The notes beneath the pieces are model-generated. The model worked only from the letters and a program-made list of their open reading frames with translations, was not told the origin of the DNA and ran no database searches. A stretch of 38,734 nt of DNA from Bacillota bacterium (GTDB taxonomy: Bacteria; Bacillota; Clostridia; Saccharofermentanales; Fastidiosipilaceae): NCBI GenBank assembly GCA_030055235.1, contig JASGUW010000163.1:1-38734 (forward strand), given 5' to 3'. Shown here piece by piece: positions 1 through 9,148 of this stretch; the stretch's first letter is position 1; each line of letters opens with the position of its first letter. A program made the position numbers and the translations under genes.

Positions 1-1
1 T

Positions 2-124
2 CCGGATTTGCCGAGAACAGGAACGAACATGGGAGTCTATCTGTGGCTTGGCTTACTGCTCTTAGCCGGCGGTGGCGCACTGATCACGGTATTCATGACA
101 AGGATAGCAAAGCAGAGAGATTAA
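2..124 (+). CDS. 3' end of an LPXTG cell-wall-anchored surface protein (partial)
   Basis: The reading frame is open from the window edge and ends with TAA at 122-124. The 40 visible residues are a classic sortase sorting signal. LPRTG (bases 8-22) is followed by the hydrophobic stretch YLWLGLLLLAGGGALITVF and the charged tail MTRIAKQRD. In this family class A sortase cleaves between Thr and Gly and links the protein to peptidoglycan, so the missing upstream part should be an exported surface protein. Its function cannot be read from this piece. An ATG at 29 sits inside the sorting signal and is not a plausible start. Confidence 0.85.
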   Translation, partial: PDLPRTGTNMGVYLWLGLLLLAGGGALITVFMTRIAKQRD

Positions 125-329
125 CTCTTTGCCGACCGTGAGAGCTTCGCATAAGGGGGAGGATAGAATAGATTTAGCTGTTCACATTTTGAGCATGGGG
201 TGCTGACGAAGCGGGATTTCTCAGCAGTGACAGTCTTCACAGTCCGCACCTGCTGACGCAATCCCGAGTACCCCGGCGGACTTGGATGGGAAGCAAAAGG
301 AATCAAGGATTTCGACTCCAGGCAGATCT

Positions 330-365
330 AAAACCCCTGTGACATTCGTGTCACAGGGGTTTTTA
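330..365 (+). terminator. Rho-independent terminator
   Basis: A long perfect hairpin: left arm 330-344, TTCG tetraloop at 345-348, right arm 349-363, the right arm ending in a run of T. It lies about 205 bases after the LPXTG gene, the only upstream gene on this strand, and most likely ends its transcript. The flanking A and T runs could let it work on the minus strand too, for the gene ending at 621. The rest of 125-620 shows no gene I can support. Confidence 0.85.
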
Positions 366-620
366 TCGGGCAGGGGAGAAGACTTCTGTTCTCTTGGCAA
401 ACAGAAATGTACTCGAGGAACTGAGTGCTCATGCCAGATCTGTCGTTATACTCCGTTTTCTGGCTGTTGCGACAGTTCCTGAGAAAAAATCTCGAATAAA
501 ACGCCGTTTATGTACATTTTCACACCTGCAAAACCGCTGGAAATCAAGTTTTTCACAGTCGATTACGAACCTTTTATGCAACCTGAAAGGCTGTATTCTC
601 TTTATCGCACTCTTCACTGA

Positions 621-899
621 TTAACAATTCACCCAACCGTCATTTCCTTTGATATGACCTTTGTGAGGTCTTCTCTCATCGTAAATAACGGTTACGGTAT
701 CACCAACATGACAATTTATCTTAAACGTTTTTCTCTGTCCTATAGGCAGAAAGCCCAGCTTAATCACTTCGCTTTTCAATTTCAAAGATTCTTTGATGGT
801 GAACACTTCACCATCAACTGAATACTGTACCCTAACTATGGCAGGGAAATTCGAACGTCTTGTTTTACGTTCAATAACTGTTCCTGTTGTCTCTTTCAT
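621..899 (-). CDS. small DUF3592-like protein, function unknown
   Basis: A 92-residue protein with no signal peptide or membrane segment. The start at 899 has a good ribosome site (GGGAGAGG about 9 bases upstream) and an in-frame stop lies a little further upstream, so the N-terminus is not truncated by my choice of start. The pattern KETTGTVIER, VQYSVDGEVF, KLGFLPIGQRK, VGDTVTVIYDERRP resembles the soluble beta-rich domain of DUF3592-type proteins of Firmicutes, which usually sit next to membrane helices. Here the helices are missing. Base composition is more AT-rich than the core genes to the right. The family assignment is from memory of the pattern and is tentative; that it is a real gene is likelier. 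Confidence 0.6.
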   Translation of the reverse strand: MKETTGTVIERKTRRSNFPAIVRVQYSVDGEVFTIKESLKLKSEVIKLGFLPIGQRKTFKINCHVGDTVTVIYDERRPHKGHIKGNDGWVNC

Positions 900-1321
900 G
901 AGAAAACACCTCTCCCATTGCAGCTGTCAATTCTCTCAAAACCTGCTCATCTGTTTGTTTCTTCTATATTTTCAAAAAACCTGCCGCGTCCTCTGCCATC
1001 TATTCGCAGGCTTCGCGAAAAAACCTGATACAGTTATATTTTAGCGCTGCTGAATCTTTAATACCTTTTATATCTCATGAGTTAATTTCCTGTTCATGCA
1101 GTGTAAAACTTATTTAAGTGCCTTAGCACATCAACCGTACGAAAAGTCATATGCTAAATAACGTAGTATATGGGCCTGTCGAAAAGAGTTTTATCTCCAT
1201 GTTCGTGTTCAGGTTGACCGCTGACATTTCACTGCCGAACATGCAGGACACCTGGCATCAGAACATTGCGGCTGTCCTGCTGTTTTTCCACCGGCCTTTA
1301 CAGGCGAAGCCTGAGGAATCT

Positions 1322-1350
1322 TTGAACATGTCAAAGTGCCATTCTATAAT
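1322..1350 (+). promoter_or_regulatory. sigma-A promoter of the MFS/GH2 operon
   Basis: TTGAAC (1322-1327), a 17-base spacer, then a perfect TATAAT (1345-1350). Transcription would start near 1357, leaving an untranslated leader of about 90 bases before the ATG at 1450. The rest of 900-1320 has no supported gene; an imperfect inverted repeat (GCAGGACA / TGTCCTGC, about 1243-1283) lies upstream and could be an operator, which is only a guess. Confidence 0.75.
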
Positions 1351-1449
1351 GTTGGCCAGAGAACAAATGGCCTGGAGTGCATCCGGCCCGTCAATTCCAG
1401 ACCCAAGGCGATATCTTATTCAAAAGAACAGATGGAAGGACCAAGAATT

Positions 1450-2760
1450 ATGGAGCGAAAGGGATCTTTGGGCTTTCGTAGCTGGCTCAGCATTATCCTC
1501 TTTGGCCTGGCCGGTCAGATTGCCTGGGCCATTGAGAACATGTATCTGAACCTGTTCATGTATCGAACCATCATAAAAGATCCCTTCTGGATCGCTCTGA
1601 TGGTTTCGTCTTCTGCCATTGTAGCCACCCTGACCACGCTGATTATGGGAGCGTGGTCGGACAGGCTCGGGAAACGCAGGATCTTTCTGGCGGCCGGCTA
1701 CTTCCTCTGGGGAATCTCCGTCATCCTCTTTGCGGCGGGCAGCACCTCATTTGTGGGAAAACTTTTCCCGCATGCGGCACATATTGCGGAACTGACAGCC
1801 CTTTTCCTCATTCTGCTGGATCTTGTCATGACCTTTTTCGGCTCGACAGCCAATGACGCCGTCTTTAATGCCTATGTTTCAGAAATCCCCTCGCGCGAAT
1901 ACCGCGGCAAGATCGAGGGGCTTCTCTCTTCATTTCCCCTGCTGGCCATGCTGCTTGTTTTCGGCCTGCTGGACCCGCTCGCTCAGGACGGGAAGTGGAG
2001 CCTTTTCTTCCTGATCGTGGGTTCCCTGACAGCGCTGCTCGGACTGCTCGGCTTCTTTTTGCTGCCCCCGGATCGGACCCGGCCTTCCACGACAGGTGTC
2101 TGGGAAAATCTACGCTACGCCTTTTCACGCGAAGCCTTCACGCAGAATCCCGTCTACTATGCCGCTCTGGGCCTGCTCTTCGTGCTTTCCGTCTCCATGC
2201 AGGTCTATATGCCCTATATCATTATCTATATACAGGAGTACCTGGGATTCGCGGATTACGCCCTCCTGCTCGGCATAGTGCTCATCGCCTCCTCGCTGGC
2301 CAGCATTCTGGCCGGCAGACTGATTGACAGGAAGGGCTTTCTCTATCCCTTTCCCTTTGTCTTTGCCAGCGCCCTTCTGGGACTTGTCGGCATGTTCTTT
2401 GTCCGCTCCATGCTCCAGGTCGGCATCGCAGTTTTTACCATGCTGGCCAGCTACCTGGTCTTGACCACCATCGCCACATCGATCCTGCGGGAATACACAC
2501 CCAGAGGAAAGGCCGGGCGTTTCCAGGGCATCCGCATGATCTTCTGCGTCATGCTGCCCATGATCATCGGACCCTTTGTCGGATCGGCCCTCTTTACCCG
2601 CTCGGAGGCGGTCTATCTGGAGATGGGCAGTGAGAAAAAGGTTCCGACACCGAATATCTTCCTGGGCGCGGCCGTCATTCTTCTCTTCAGCCTGTATTTT
2701 TACTTCTCCCTGAAAAAGAAGTTCGCCGCCAAAGAAGCCAGCAGAGGAGCAGAGACGTGA
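1450..2760 (+). CDS. MFS transporter, probable sugar or glycoside permease
   Basis: A 436-residue polytopic membrane protein with about twelve hydrophobic segments. The loop after the second segment carries GAWSDRLGKRR, the MFS motif A. I start at ATG 1450 because GGAAGGA lies nine bases upstream; the frame is open further upstream but the upstream region holds the promoter. The last codons overlap the start of the glycoside hydrolase gene (GTGA), so the two are translated together. That pairing suggests import of an oligosaccharide or glycoside, driven by a cation gradient and split in the cytoplasm. The substrate cannot be read from the sequence. Confidence 0.85.
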   Translation: MERKGSLGFRSWLSIILFGLAGQIAWAIENMYLNLFMYRTIIKDPFWIALMVSSSAIVATLTTLIMGAWSDRLGKRRIFLAAGYFLWGISVILFAAGSTSFVGKLFPHAAHIAELTALFLILLDLVMTFFGSTANDAVFNAYVSEIPSREYRGKIEGLLSSFPLLAMLLVFGLLDPLAQDGKWSLFFLIVGSLTALLGLLGFFLLPPDRTRPSTTGVWENLRYAFSREAFTQNPVYYAALGLLFVLSVSMQVYMPYIIIYIQEYLGFADYALLLGIVLIASSLASILAGRLIDRKGFLYPFPFVFASALLGLVGMFFVRSMLQVGIAVFTMLASYLVLTTIATSILREYTPRGKAGRFQGIRMIFCVMLPMIIGPFVGSALFTRSEAVYLEMGSEKKVPTPNIFLGAAVILLFSLYFYFSLKKKFAAKEASRGAET

Positions 2761-4664
2761 TTTTGAAACATGAGCTGTGGACCCGGGCCGGAGAGCGGCT
2801 TCTTAAGGACCTCAAGGCCAACCCGGAGACCCCGGTACTGCCCGAGTACCCCCGTCCGCAGCTGGAGCGCTCCGCTGATACCTGGCTGAACCTCAATGGC
2901 TACTGGGACTACGCCATCCTGGACAGAGCGGAGACGGACTACGACCCCGTCAACAATGTGGCTGTCCGCAGTCAATTCCTGGGAGAAATCACGCCCTATC
3001 AGGCGTTTTTGGCCCAGGGCCGCATCCTTGTTCCCTTTGCCCCGGAGAGCAAACTGTCCGGTGTTGAAAGACTTCTGCTGCCGGATCAGGTGCTCTGGTA
3101 CCGACGCCGCGTGACTCTGCCGCAGCGGGCACTGGGGAAACGCATCTTTCTGCACGCCGGCGCTATCGATCAGCTGTGCAGCATCTGGATCAACGGGCGC
3201 TTTCTGGCTTCGCACCGTGACGGCTACCTGCCGTTTTCCTTTGAATTGACCGAAGATCTGGACTTGGGCGACGACCCTTCATCGTTTGAGATCAGTATCG
3301 CCGTGATGGATCCTTCTGACCAGGGTCTATTGCCCTATGGCAAGCAGAAGCTGAAGCGCGGCGGCATGTGGTATACCCCATCAAGCGGCATCTGGCAGAC
3401 CATCTGGCTGGAGTTTCTGCCCGCCGATTTTATCCAGGACTTTAAAGTGACACCGCTCCCGGAAGAAGAGCAGTTTGCCTTCGAGTTCCGTCTGTCTGCA
3501 GGAGCGGCGGAAAACTTGAGCGCCACACTGCGGCTTTTTTTCGACGGTCGCATGCAGGCCACGGCCGACCTGGGAACCGGGACGGCAGGGCTCTTTCGCA
3601 CAAACATAAAGCCTTCACGCTGTATCTGGTGGACACCGGAAACGCCTCATCTTTATACCTGGATCGTGGAGCTGAAAGACGAAGAAGGGCGGCTGCTGGA
3701 CCGGGTTCGGGGCTACTGCGGCATGCGCTCCTTTGGTATCGGCCGTTTCGCGGACGGCGCGCCCTGTCTGCTGCTGAACAGAGAGCCGTATAAACATCTG
3801 GGTGTTCTGGACCAGGGCTATTTCGCCGACGGCCTCTACAGCGCCGCCAGCGATCAGCTCTTTGTGGATGACATCCTGGCCATGAAGGCTCAGGGCTTTA
3901 ATGTGCTGAGAAAGCATATCAAGATCGAGCCACAGCGCTTCTACTATCACTGCGACCGTCTGGGTATGCTGGTCTGGCAGGATCTGGTCAACGGCGGCCA
4001 GCCCTACAACCCCTGGGTGATTGCCATTCTGCCCTTTATCGGCATCTGCCTGAGAGACAGCAATTACCGGCGTTTCGGCCGGGGCGAAAGGGAAAGTATT
4101 GACGACATGGCTGCCAGACAGGCCGCCATCATGATTCACCGTGAAACCTGCGCTGCCCTGAGGAATACGGTTTCCCTTTGTCTCTGGGTCATTTTTAACG
4201 AGGGCTGGGGGCAGTTTGATGCCGTGCAGCTCGCCTGGCAGATGAAAAAGCTGGATCCCGAACGGCTGGTCGATCACGCCAGCGGCTGGCACGATCAGGG
4301 AGGGCCGGATCTCAACAGCCTGCATGTCTATTTCCGGAAGTTCAGGGCTAAAAGGGACCGCTGTCTGCGCCCCCTGGCACTGACGGAATTTGGCGGCTAT
4401 TCCCTCAATATCCCCGGGCACTCGGCTGCCAGAAGCGTTTACGGCTACAAAAAGTTCACGGAGCGAAAAGCGTATCTGGAGGCCCTTGAGCGACTTTACC
4501 GCAAAGAGATCCTGCCGGTACAAGAGCTGGCGGCCAGCATCTATACGCAGGTCAGCGATGTCGAAGACGAGACCAATGGGATCCTGACCTATGACCGCAA
4601 AGTCAACAAATGGGAGGATGCGGACCGCCTCAGAGAGCTCCTGCGCGAAGTGCGAAAGATTTAA
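2757..4664 (+). CDS. glycoside hydrolase family 2, cytoplasmic beta-glycosidase
   Basis: A 635-residue enzyme with the GH2 plan: N-terminal beta-sandwich sugar-binding domain (about residues 25-190, with WYRRRVTLP), an immunoglobulin-like domain (about 200-320), and a TIM barrel from about 325. The acid/base is in IFNEGWGQF (Glu482) and the nucleophile in LTEFGGYS (Glu544), the usual positions on barrel strands 4 and 7. There is no signal peptide, so it acts inside the cell on material brought in by the transporter before it. The start is GTG 2757, overlapping the transporter stop by four bases. GH2 members include beta-galactosidases, beta-mannosidases and beta-glucuronidases; I cannot choose between them. 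Confidence 0.9.
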   Translation: MILKHELWTRAGERLLKDLKANPETPVLPEYPRPQLERSADTWLNLNGYWDYAILDRAETDYDPVNNVAVRSQFLGEITPYQAFLAQGRILVPFAPESKLSGVERLLLPDQVLWYRRRVTLPQRALGKRIFLHAGAIDQLCSIWINGRFLASHRDGYLPFSFELTEDLDLGDDPSSFEISIAVMDPSDQGLLPYGKQKLKRGGMWYTPSSGIWQTIWLEFLPADFIQDFKVTPLPEEEQFAFEFRLSAGAAENLSATLRLFFDGRMQATADLGTGTAGLFRTNIKPSRCIWWTPETPHLYTWIVELKDEEGRLLDRVRGYCGMRSFGIGRFADGAPCLLLNREPYKHLGVLDQGYFADGLYSAASDQLFVDDILAMKAQGFNVLRKHIKIEPQRFYYHCDRLGMLVWQDLVNGGQPYNPWVIAILPFIGICLRDSNYRRFGRGERESIDDMAARQAAIMIHRETCAALRNTVSLCLWVIFNEGWGQFDAVQLAWQMKKLDPERLVDHASGWHDQGGPDLNSLHVYFRKFRAKRDRCLRPLALTEFGGYSLNIPGHSAARSVYGYKKFTERKAYLEALERLYRKEILPVQELAASIYTQVSDVEDETNGILTYDRKVNKWEDADRLRELLREVRKI

Positions 4665-4711
4665 CGGGTGGCAGCGGTCGATTTGGGAAACTTCGCATCT
4701 ATAACAATTGT

Positions 4712-5569
4712 TTAGACGCCAATTGTCAGCATGCCCAGCAGGCGCACCAGGACATAGACGGCCACCCAGAGCCGGGGCGGTGTCTGTGTTTTTTCTGACG
4801 GCGCCTGGTGGCGGCTCCAGACCAGAAGCAAAACGGCGGGCAGGGTACCTGCGCGGGAGATCAGGCTGAGGGGAGAGCGAATCCCACAGCCCAGATCGAT
4901 GAATACAAAGAGCAGACTCAGGAGGGCCAGGGTGATGAGCATCTGCAGCAGCCAGCTGCGGCGCAGTTCGCGATTGTGGTGGGCGTTCCAGGGGCCGAGG
5001 CGTCCGACGATGAAATCAAGGACGGCTGCCAGGGCCAGGGTCTGAAAGGCGTCCGGCGGCTGCAGCAGGTAGGCGGCTGTCAGCGAGGCCAGGATGGAGC
5101 CCAGGCCGAGCAGCACACCCTGCCAGACCGGCATGGTGATGCCGCCCAGGTTGACGCGCAGCTGGAAGAGGGGCGGGGCGCAGTTGTCGCGGCAGCCCGC
5201 TGTTACGGGCCGCAGCATCATCAGGAGATCCGGCATGGAGCGCGTGATGAGTCCGATGCCCGCGACCAGGGCGAAGGCCGCCGCGAAGCTGAACATGTCG
5301 TCGCGCATGACCATGGCCAGGGGCTGCAGGCGATCACGGAGGAGGTAGGAGAGCAGTTCTGTCAGCACAGCGGCGCTCGTGAGGTGAATGAAGATGGCGG
5401 GCAGGTCCCGGCCATGGCGCAGGCGCAGAACGACTTCGTAGGCGAAGAGCGTGCGCCCGGTCATGGCGGCCAGGCGCAGGAGAAAACAGAGGGCTGCAGG
5501 CAGCGGGGGAGAGACAAGGACAAGGCGCTGCAGGAGGATCAGGAAGACAGCGAGCGCAGCATGCAGCAT
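4712..5569 (-). CDS. polytopic membrane protein, function unknown
   Basis: A 285-residue protein with roughly eight hydrophobic segments, separated by short basic loops such as RLRHGRD and HHNRELRRS. I recognise no family. The start at 5569 has an excellent ribosome site (GGGAGGT eight bases upstream). It faces the GH2 gene tail to tail, with 47 bases between the stops, and is divergent from the MreB-type gene. The large plus-strand frame across it (283 residues, rich in Gln, Glu and Gly) is its shadow: only the minus frame has sensible membrane-protein composition. A role in the cell envelope would fit the neighbour but is a guess. Confidence 0.75.
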   Translation of the reverse strand: MLHAALAVFLILLQRLVLVSPPLPAALCFLLRLAAMTGRTLFAYEVVLRLRHGRDLPAIFIHLTSAAVLTELLSYLLRDRLQPLAMVMRDDMFSFAAAFALVAGIGLITRSMPDLLMMLRPVTAGCRDNCAPPLFQLRVNLGGITMPVWQGVLLGLGSILASLTAAYLLQPPDAFQTLALAAVLDFIVGRLGPWNAHHNRELRRSWLLQMLITLALLSLLFVFIDLGCGIRSPLSLISRAGTLPAVLLLVWSRHQAPSEKTQTPPRLWVAVYVLVRLLGMLTIGV

Positions 5570-5655
5570 CTTCGTGGACCTCCCATCTGTCCGGCAGGCG
5601 GACGCAAATTCGGTCTTTGCATTTTACCATCGCCAGACGATTTACTTTCTGGCAA

Positions 5656-5685
5656 TTGACGATGGCTGGCCCAGTTGGGTATGAT
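5656..5685 (+). promoter_or_regulatory. sigma-A promoter of the MreB-type gene
   Basis: TTGACG (5656-5661), an 18-base spacer, TATGAT (5680-5685). The start point would be near 5692, about 77 bases before the ATG at 5769. Confidence 0.65.
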
Positions 5686-5768
5686 CGGAGCCACGGAGTA
5701 CATCGTAGCAGTGCGGCTACAGCCGTCAGCTGCTTTTCTTTTTGCACTTAATGGCAGGAGCTTCATAT

Positions 5769-6773
5769 ATGAAATTGGGCTTGGATATCGGAATTGATCT
5801 CGGCACCGCGATGGTGCTGATTTATGTCAAAGGCAAGGGCATTGTCCTTTCGGAGCCTGCCGTCGTGGCAGTGAACTCACGCACCGGGAAAGTTCTGGCT
5901 GTCGGTGAAGAGGCGGCAATCATGCTGGGGCGTACGCCTGATATCGTCGAGGCGATCCGGCCGCTGCAGGACGGCGTGATCTCCGACTTCAAGGTCACGG
6001 AGGTCATGCTGAAGACCTTCATTTCCCGTGTCAACCGCGGCATCATTTCCTCTTATTTCAAGCCTACCATTGTAGTCTGCGTTCCCAGCGAGATCACCCA
6101 GGTCGAGCAGAAGGCCGTCGAGGATGCCTGCCGTAATGCCGGTGCGCGTGAGGTCTTCCTGATCCGTGAACCGATCGCTGCGGCGATCGGAGCCGGTATC
6201 GACATTACCCGCCCCCAGGGCAGCATGATTGTCGACATCGGCGGGGGAACCACGGACATCGCCGTGATCTCAATGGCCGAGCCCGTAGTTGATGCTTCCC
6301 TGAAAGTAGCCGGTGACAAGTTCAACGAAGCCATCGTCCGCTACATGCGGCGCAAGCACAATCTGCTGATCGGTGAGCAGACGGCGGAAGAGCTCAAGAT
6401 CCATATCGGCTGCGCCTACCCGCGCGAAGAGGAGCTGAGTGAGGAAGTCCGCGGACGCAACCTGATCACGGGCCTGCCGTCCACGGTTCGCCTGACCTCT
6501 ACGGAAACCATGGAGGCGCTGGAGGAACCTATTTCCCAGATCTTCGAGGCGATACACAGTGTGATCGAGCGCACTCCGCCCGAGCTGCTGTCGGATATCA
6601 GTGCCCGCGGTATTGTGCTGAGCGGAGGAGGCTCACTGCTTTATGGCCTGGACCGCATGCTGACCTCAAAAGTCGGCATTGATGTCATTGTCGCGGACGA
6701 GCCAGAGCGCTGCGTGGCCATCGGTACGGGGCGTGCACTCACCATGATGGACAAGTTTACGGCTCTCAACTGA
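5769..6773 (+). CDS. mreB: rod shape-determining protein, MreB/Mbl family
   Basis: A 334-residue actin-like ATPase of normal length. Phosphate motif 1 is IDLGTAMVLIYVKGKG (Asp10), phosphate motif 2 is VDIGGGTTDIAVIS (Asp156 and the three Gly after it), and the adenosine motif is GIVLSGGGSLLYG. MreB-type filaments lie under the membrane and guide side-wall synthesis during rod growth. The start at 5769 is chosen for AGGAG eight bases upstream; the frame extends nine codons further without a ribosome site. It stands alone: no mreC, mreD or spoIIID is next to it, as is common for mbl-type paralogues, so mbl or mreBH are equally good names. Confidence 0.92.
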   Translation: MKLGLDIGIDLGTAMVLIYVKGKGIVLSEPAVVAVNSRTGKVLAVGEEAAIMLGRTPDIVEAIRPLQDGVISDFKVTEVMLKTFISRVNRGIISSYFKPTIVVCVPSEITQVEQKAVEDACRNAGAREVFLIREPIAAAIGAGIDITRPQGSMIVDIGGGTTDIAVISMAEPVVDASLKVAGDKFNEAIVRYMRRKHNLLIGEQTAEELKIHIGCAYPREEELSEEVRGRNLITGLPSTVRLTSTETMEALEEPISQIFEAIHSVIERTPPELLSDISARGIVLSGGGSLLYGLDRMLTSKVGIDVIVADEPERCVAIGTGRALTMMDKFTALN

Positions 6774-6844
6774 GGACTTTGATACGGATCAGGCTGACAA
6801 AAGCCCATCTGAACATTTTTTTGATAAAATAGACACTACAACGG

Positions 6845-6874
6845 TTGACACTCTTTGAATTTCATCCGTATAAT
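6845..6874 (+). promoter_or_regulatory. sigma-A promoter of rho
   Basis: Consensus TTGACA (6845-6850), 18-base spacer, consensus TATAAT (6869-6874). The leader before rho would be about 170 bases. rho genes commonly regulate themselves by early termination in the leader; I see no intrinsic terminator here, so any such control would be Rho-dependent. Confidence 0.8.
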
Positions 6875-7051
6875 TCATAGCGCAAAGTTCGTAGCGGAAA
6901 CCCTGCCAGGCTTACCGACCGTTATGCGAACATGCGGGTTTTTCTTATATCTTTCCCTGGGCATTTTCTTTTGCACCTGTATTTGTGAGCATCATTTTGC
7001 CTGTAACGGATTTGATAACTGGCCTGGCAACAAAAACAGTACGAGGTAATT

Positions 7052-9148
7052 ATGCAAGACATCGACTTCAGCAAACGCACAAAAGCGGACCTGGTTAATC
7101 TCGTCCGCCTGTCCAAAGTCATGCCTGTCAGTCGCGCACAGCGCATGCCAAAAGCGGAGCTGATTGCCGAATTGCAACGTCTTACCGCCCAGGCTTCAGC
7201 CGATGCCGAAACCCAGCAGGCAGAGATCATTGAGCTGGCCGCCCCCGGACGGGCGGCTGCTTCCCGACAGATTGAAGGGGAGCAGCGCCAGCGGTCGAGC
7301 CGGCGGCGTTCGGTCCTGATGCCTGTTCCCAACGGTGATACGGCGGAAACTGCCAGTCCTCCATCACGGAAGATTTCCGTCATGGATGCCACGCATGCGG
7401 CCCAGGAGGAGGCGGAGATGACGGAGTCGGCTGCGCCGGCCGCGACGACCGCTCCGGACGTGCCGGCCGCGCTTCCGTCAGAACGCGATGCCGCGAGCGT
7501 CACCACCCCGCGGGCCAAAAAGCGCTCGACCAAGAAGGCCGCGGCGAAGAAGGCGAAAGTCGAGCCGGAGCCGTCTGCCGCAGCTGAAGGGGGCGAGGAT
7601 GAGCCGAAGCGGCCCCGGAAGCGCCGGTCCGCCCCCGCAGAAGAGACGGAGGCCGATGCTGTTGTGGAGGCGGATGCGGTTTCGGAAGTGGATGCGGATG
7701 CAAAAGACGACAGGGAGCGTGAAGCGGCCGAGACGGAAGATTATGCCACTGACGGGGCTGTGGATGAGGAAGGTGCAGCGGAGGAGAGTGCAGAGGATGA
7801 GAATTCTTCTCAGGAAAGCACTGACGATCGTGATGAGCGCCATGGTCGCAACAAACGCCGCAAGCAGCGCTCCGAGCGCCGTGAGGGAGAGCGCCCGCGC
7901 GACGAGAAGGAAGGCAGCTCACGTGCCGCACGAAGCATTGATTCCGGTGAGGAAGTCACCGGTGTGCTCGAAGTCATGCCGGATGGCTACGGCTTCCTGC
8001 GTCGTGAAAACTATATCCAGGGACCGCGTGATGTCTATGTTCCGCCGCAGTTTATCCGTCGCTTTCAGCTGCGGCCCGGTGACCTGATCAGCGGCCCGGT
8101 GCGCAATCAGCGTGAGAATGATCGCTATCAGGCCATCTATTTCATTAAAACCGTCAATGATCTCCCGCCCGACCAGATGATGCGGCGTCCGCATTTTGAC
8201 AAGCTGACACCCATTCATCCCAACCAGCGCTTTAATCTGGAGACGACGAGAAACGAGTTGTCCACCCGCATCATTGATCTTATTTCACCCATAGGCAAGG
8301 GGCAGCGGGGCATGATCGTCTCTCCGCCAAAGGCGGGTAAGACGATTCTCCTGCAGAAAATTGCCAATGCCATTTCCATCAATTCGCCCAAGGCCCGTCT
8401 GATTGTCCTGCTCATCGATGAGCGACCGGAAGAAGTGACGGACATGCAGCGCTCGATTACCGGTGAAGTGGTCTACTCAACCTTTGATAAAACCCCGGAA
8501 AACCATGTCAAGATTACGGAGCTGGTGCTGGAGCGCGCCATGCGCCTGGTGGAGCTGGGTGAAGATGTCATCATTCTTCTGGACAGCATTACGCGCATGT
8601 CCCGCGCCTATAACCTGACGATCAGTCCGACCGGCCGTACACTCTCCGGCGGTCTGGATCCCGGAGCACTGTACGGGCCCAAGCGCTTCTTCGGAGCCGC
8701 TCGAAACATTGAAAACGGCGGCAGTCTGACGATTGTAGCGACAGCCCTTATTGATACCGGATCCCGCATGGATGAGGTTATCTTTGAGGAGTTCAAGGGC
8801 ACCGGCAACATGGAAGTCCACCTTGACCGCAAGCTCTCCGAACGGCGCATTTTCCCGGCCATCGACATCAACCGTTCGGGTACCAGGCGTGAGGAGCTGC
8901 TGCTGGATCCCCGTTCTCTGGATGCGGTCTGGACCATCCGCAAAGCCTTTGGTCAGCTTGAAAACAGCAATGTGACAGAGACCATCATCGGCCTTTTGCG
9001 CAAAACGAACGACAACGAGCACTTTGTCTCTTCGATCAACGTATCGCTCGGCAAGAGCGGCATTGACCCCATGCGTCCGACCCCAGGCTTGAAGTCGGCC
9101 AACGGCGCGACTTCCTATGTTTCAAGCAGAAGCGAGTATGAACGATGA
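7052..9148 (+). CDS. rho: transcription termination factor Rho with a long charged insert
   Basis: A 698-residue protein, far longer than the roughly 420 residues of E. coli Rho. Residues 1-50 are the Rho N-terminal helical domain ([13 protein letters not shown]). About 51-295 are low-complexity: Ala/Glu/Asp-rich acidic stretches mixed with Lys/Arg blocks. The cold-shock RNA-binding domain follows ([19 protein letters not shown], from 302). The ATPase carries Walker A PPKAGKT (425-431), Walker [11 protein letters not shown] (Asp511), and the Q- and R-loop region [20 protein letters not shown]. It forms a hexameric RNA translocase that ends transcription. GAGG lies just before the ATG at 7052. 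The stop overlaps the next gene by four bases (ATGA). Confidence 0.95.
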   Translation: MQDIDFSKRTKADLVNLVRLSKVMPVSRAQRMPKAELIAELQRLTAQASADAETQQAEIIELAAPGRAAASRQIEGEQRQRSSRRRSVLMPVPNGDTAETASPPSRKISVMDATHAAQEEAEMTESAAPAATTAPDVPAALPSERDAASVTTPRAKKRSTKKAAAKKAKVEPEPSAAAEGGEDEPKRPRKRRSAPAEETEADAVVEADAVSEVDADAKDDREREAAETEDYATDGAVDEEGAAEESAEDENSSQESTDDRDERHGRNKRRKQRSERREGERPRDEKEGSSRAARSIDSGEEVTGVLEVMPDGYGFLRRENYIQGPRDVYVPPQFIRRFQLRPGDLISGPVRNQRENDRYQAIYFIKTVNDLPPDQMMRRPHFDKLTPIHPNQRFNLETTRNELSTRIIDLISPIGKGQRGMIVSPPKAGKTILLQKIANAISINSPKARLIVLLIDERPEEVTDMQRSITGEVVYSTFDKTPENHVKITELVLERAMRLVELGEDVIILLDSITRMSRAYNLTISPTGRTLSGGLDPGALYGPKRFFGAARNIENGGSLTIVATALIDTGSRMDEVIFEEFKGTGNMEVHLDRKLSERRIFPAIDINRSGTRREELLLDPRSLDAVWTIRKAFGQLENSNVTETIIGLLRKTNDNEHFVSSINVSLGKSGIDPMRPTPGLKSANGATSYVSSRSEYER

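Noticed and set aside
1336..1449. Longer N-terminus for the MFS transporter
   Set aside because: The extra codons start inside the -10 region and lack a ribosome site; ATG 1450 has both a good site and the first membrane segment close by.
6855..7049. A 64-codon leader frame before rho
   Set aside because: Its ATG lies upstream of the rho -10 box, so it would not be on the transcript, and its composition is not convincing.
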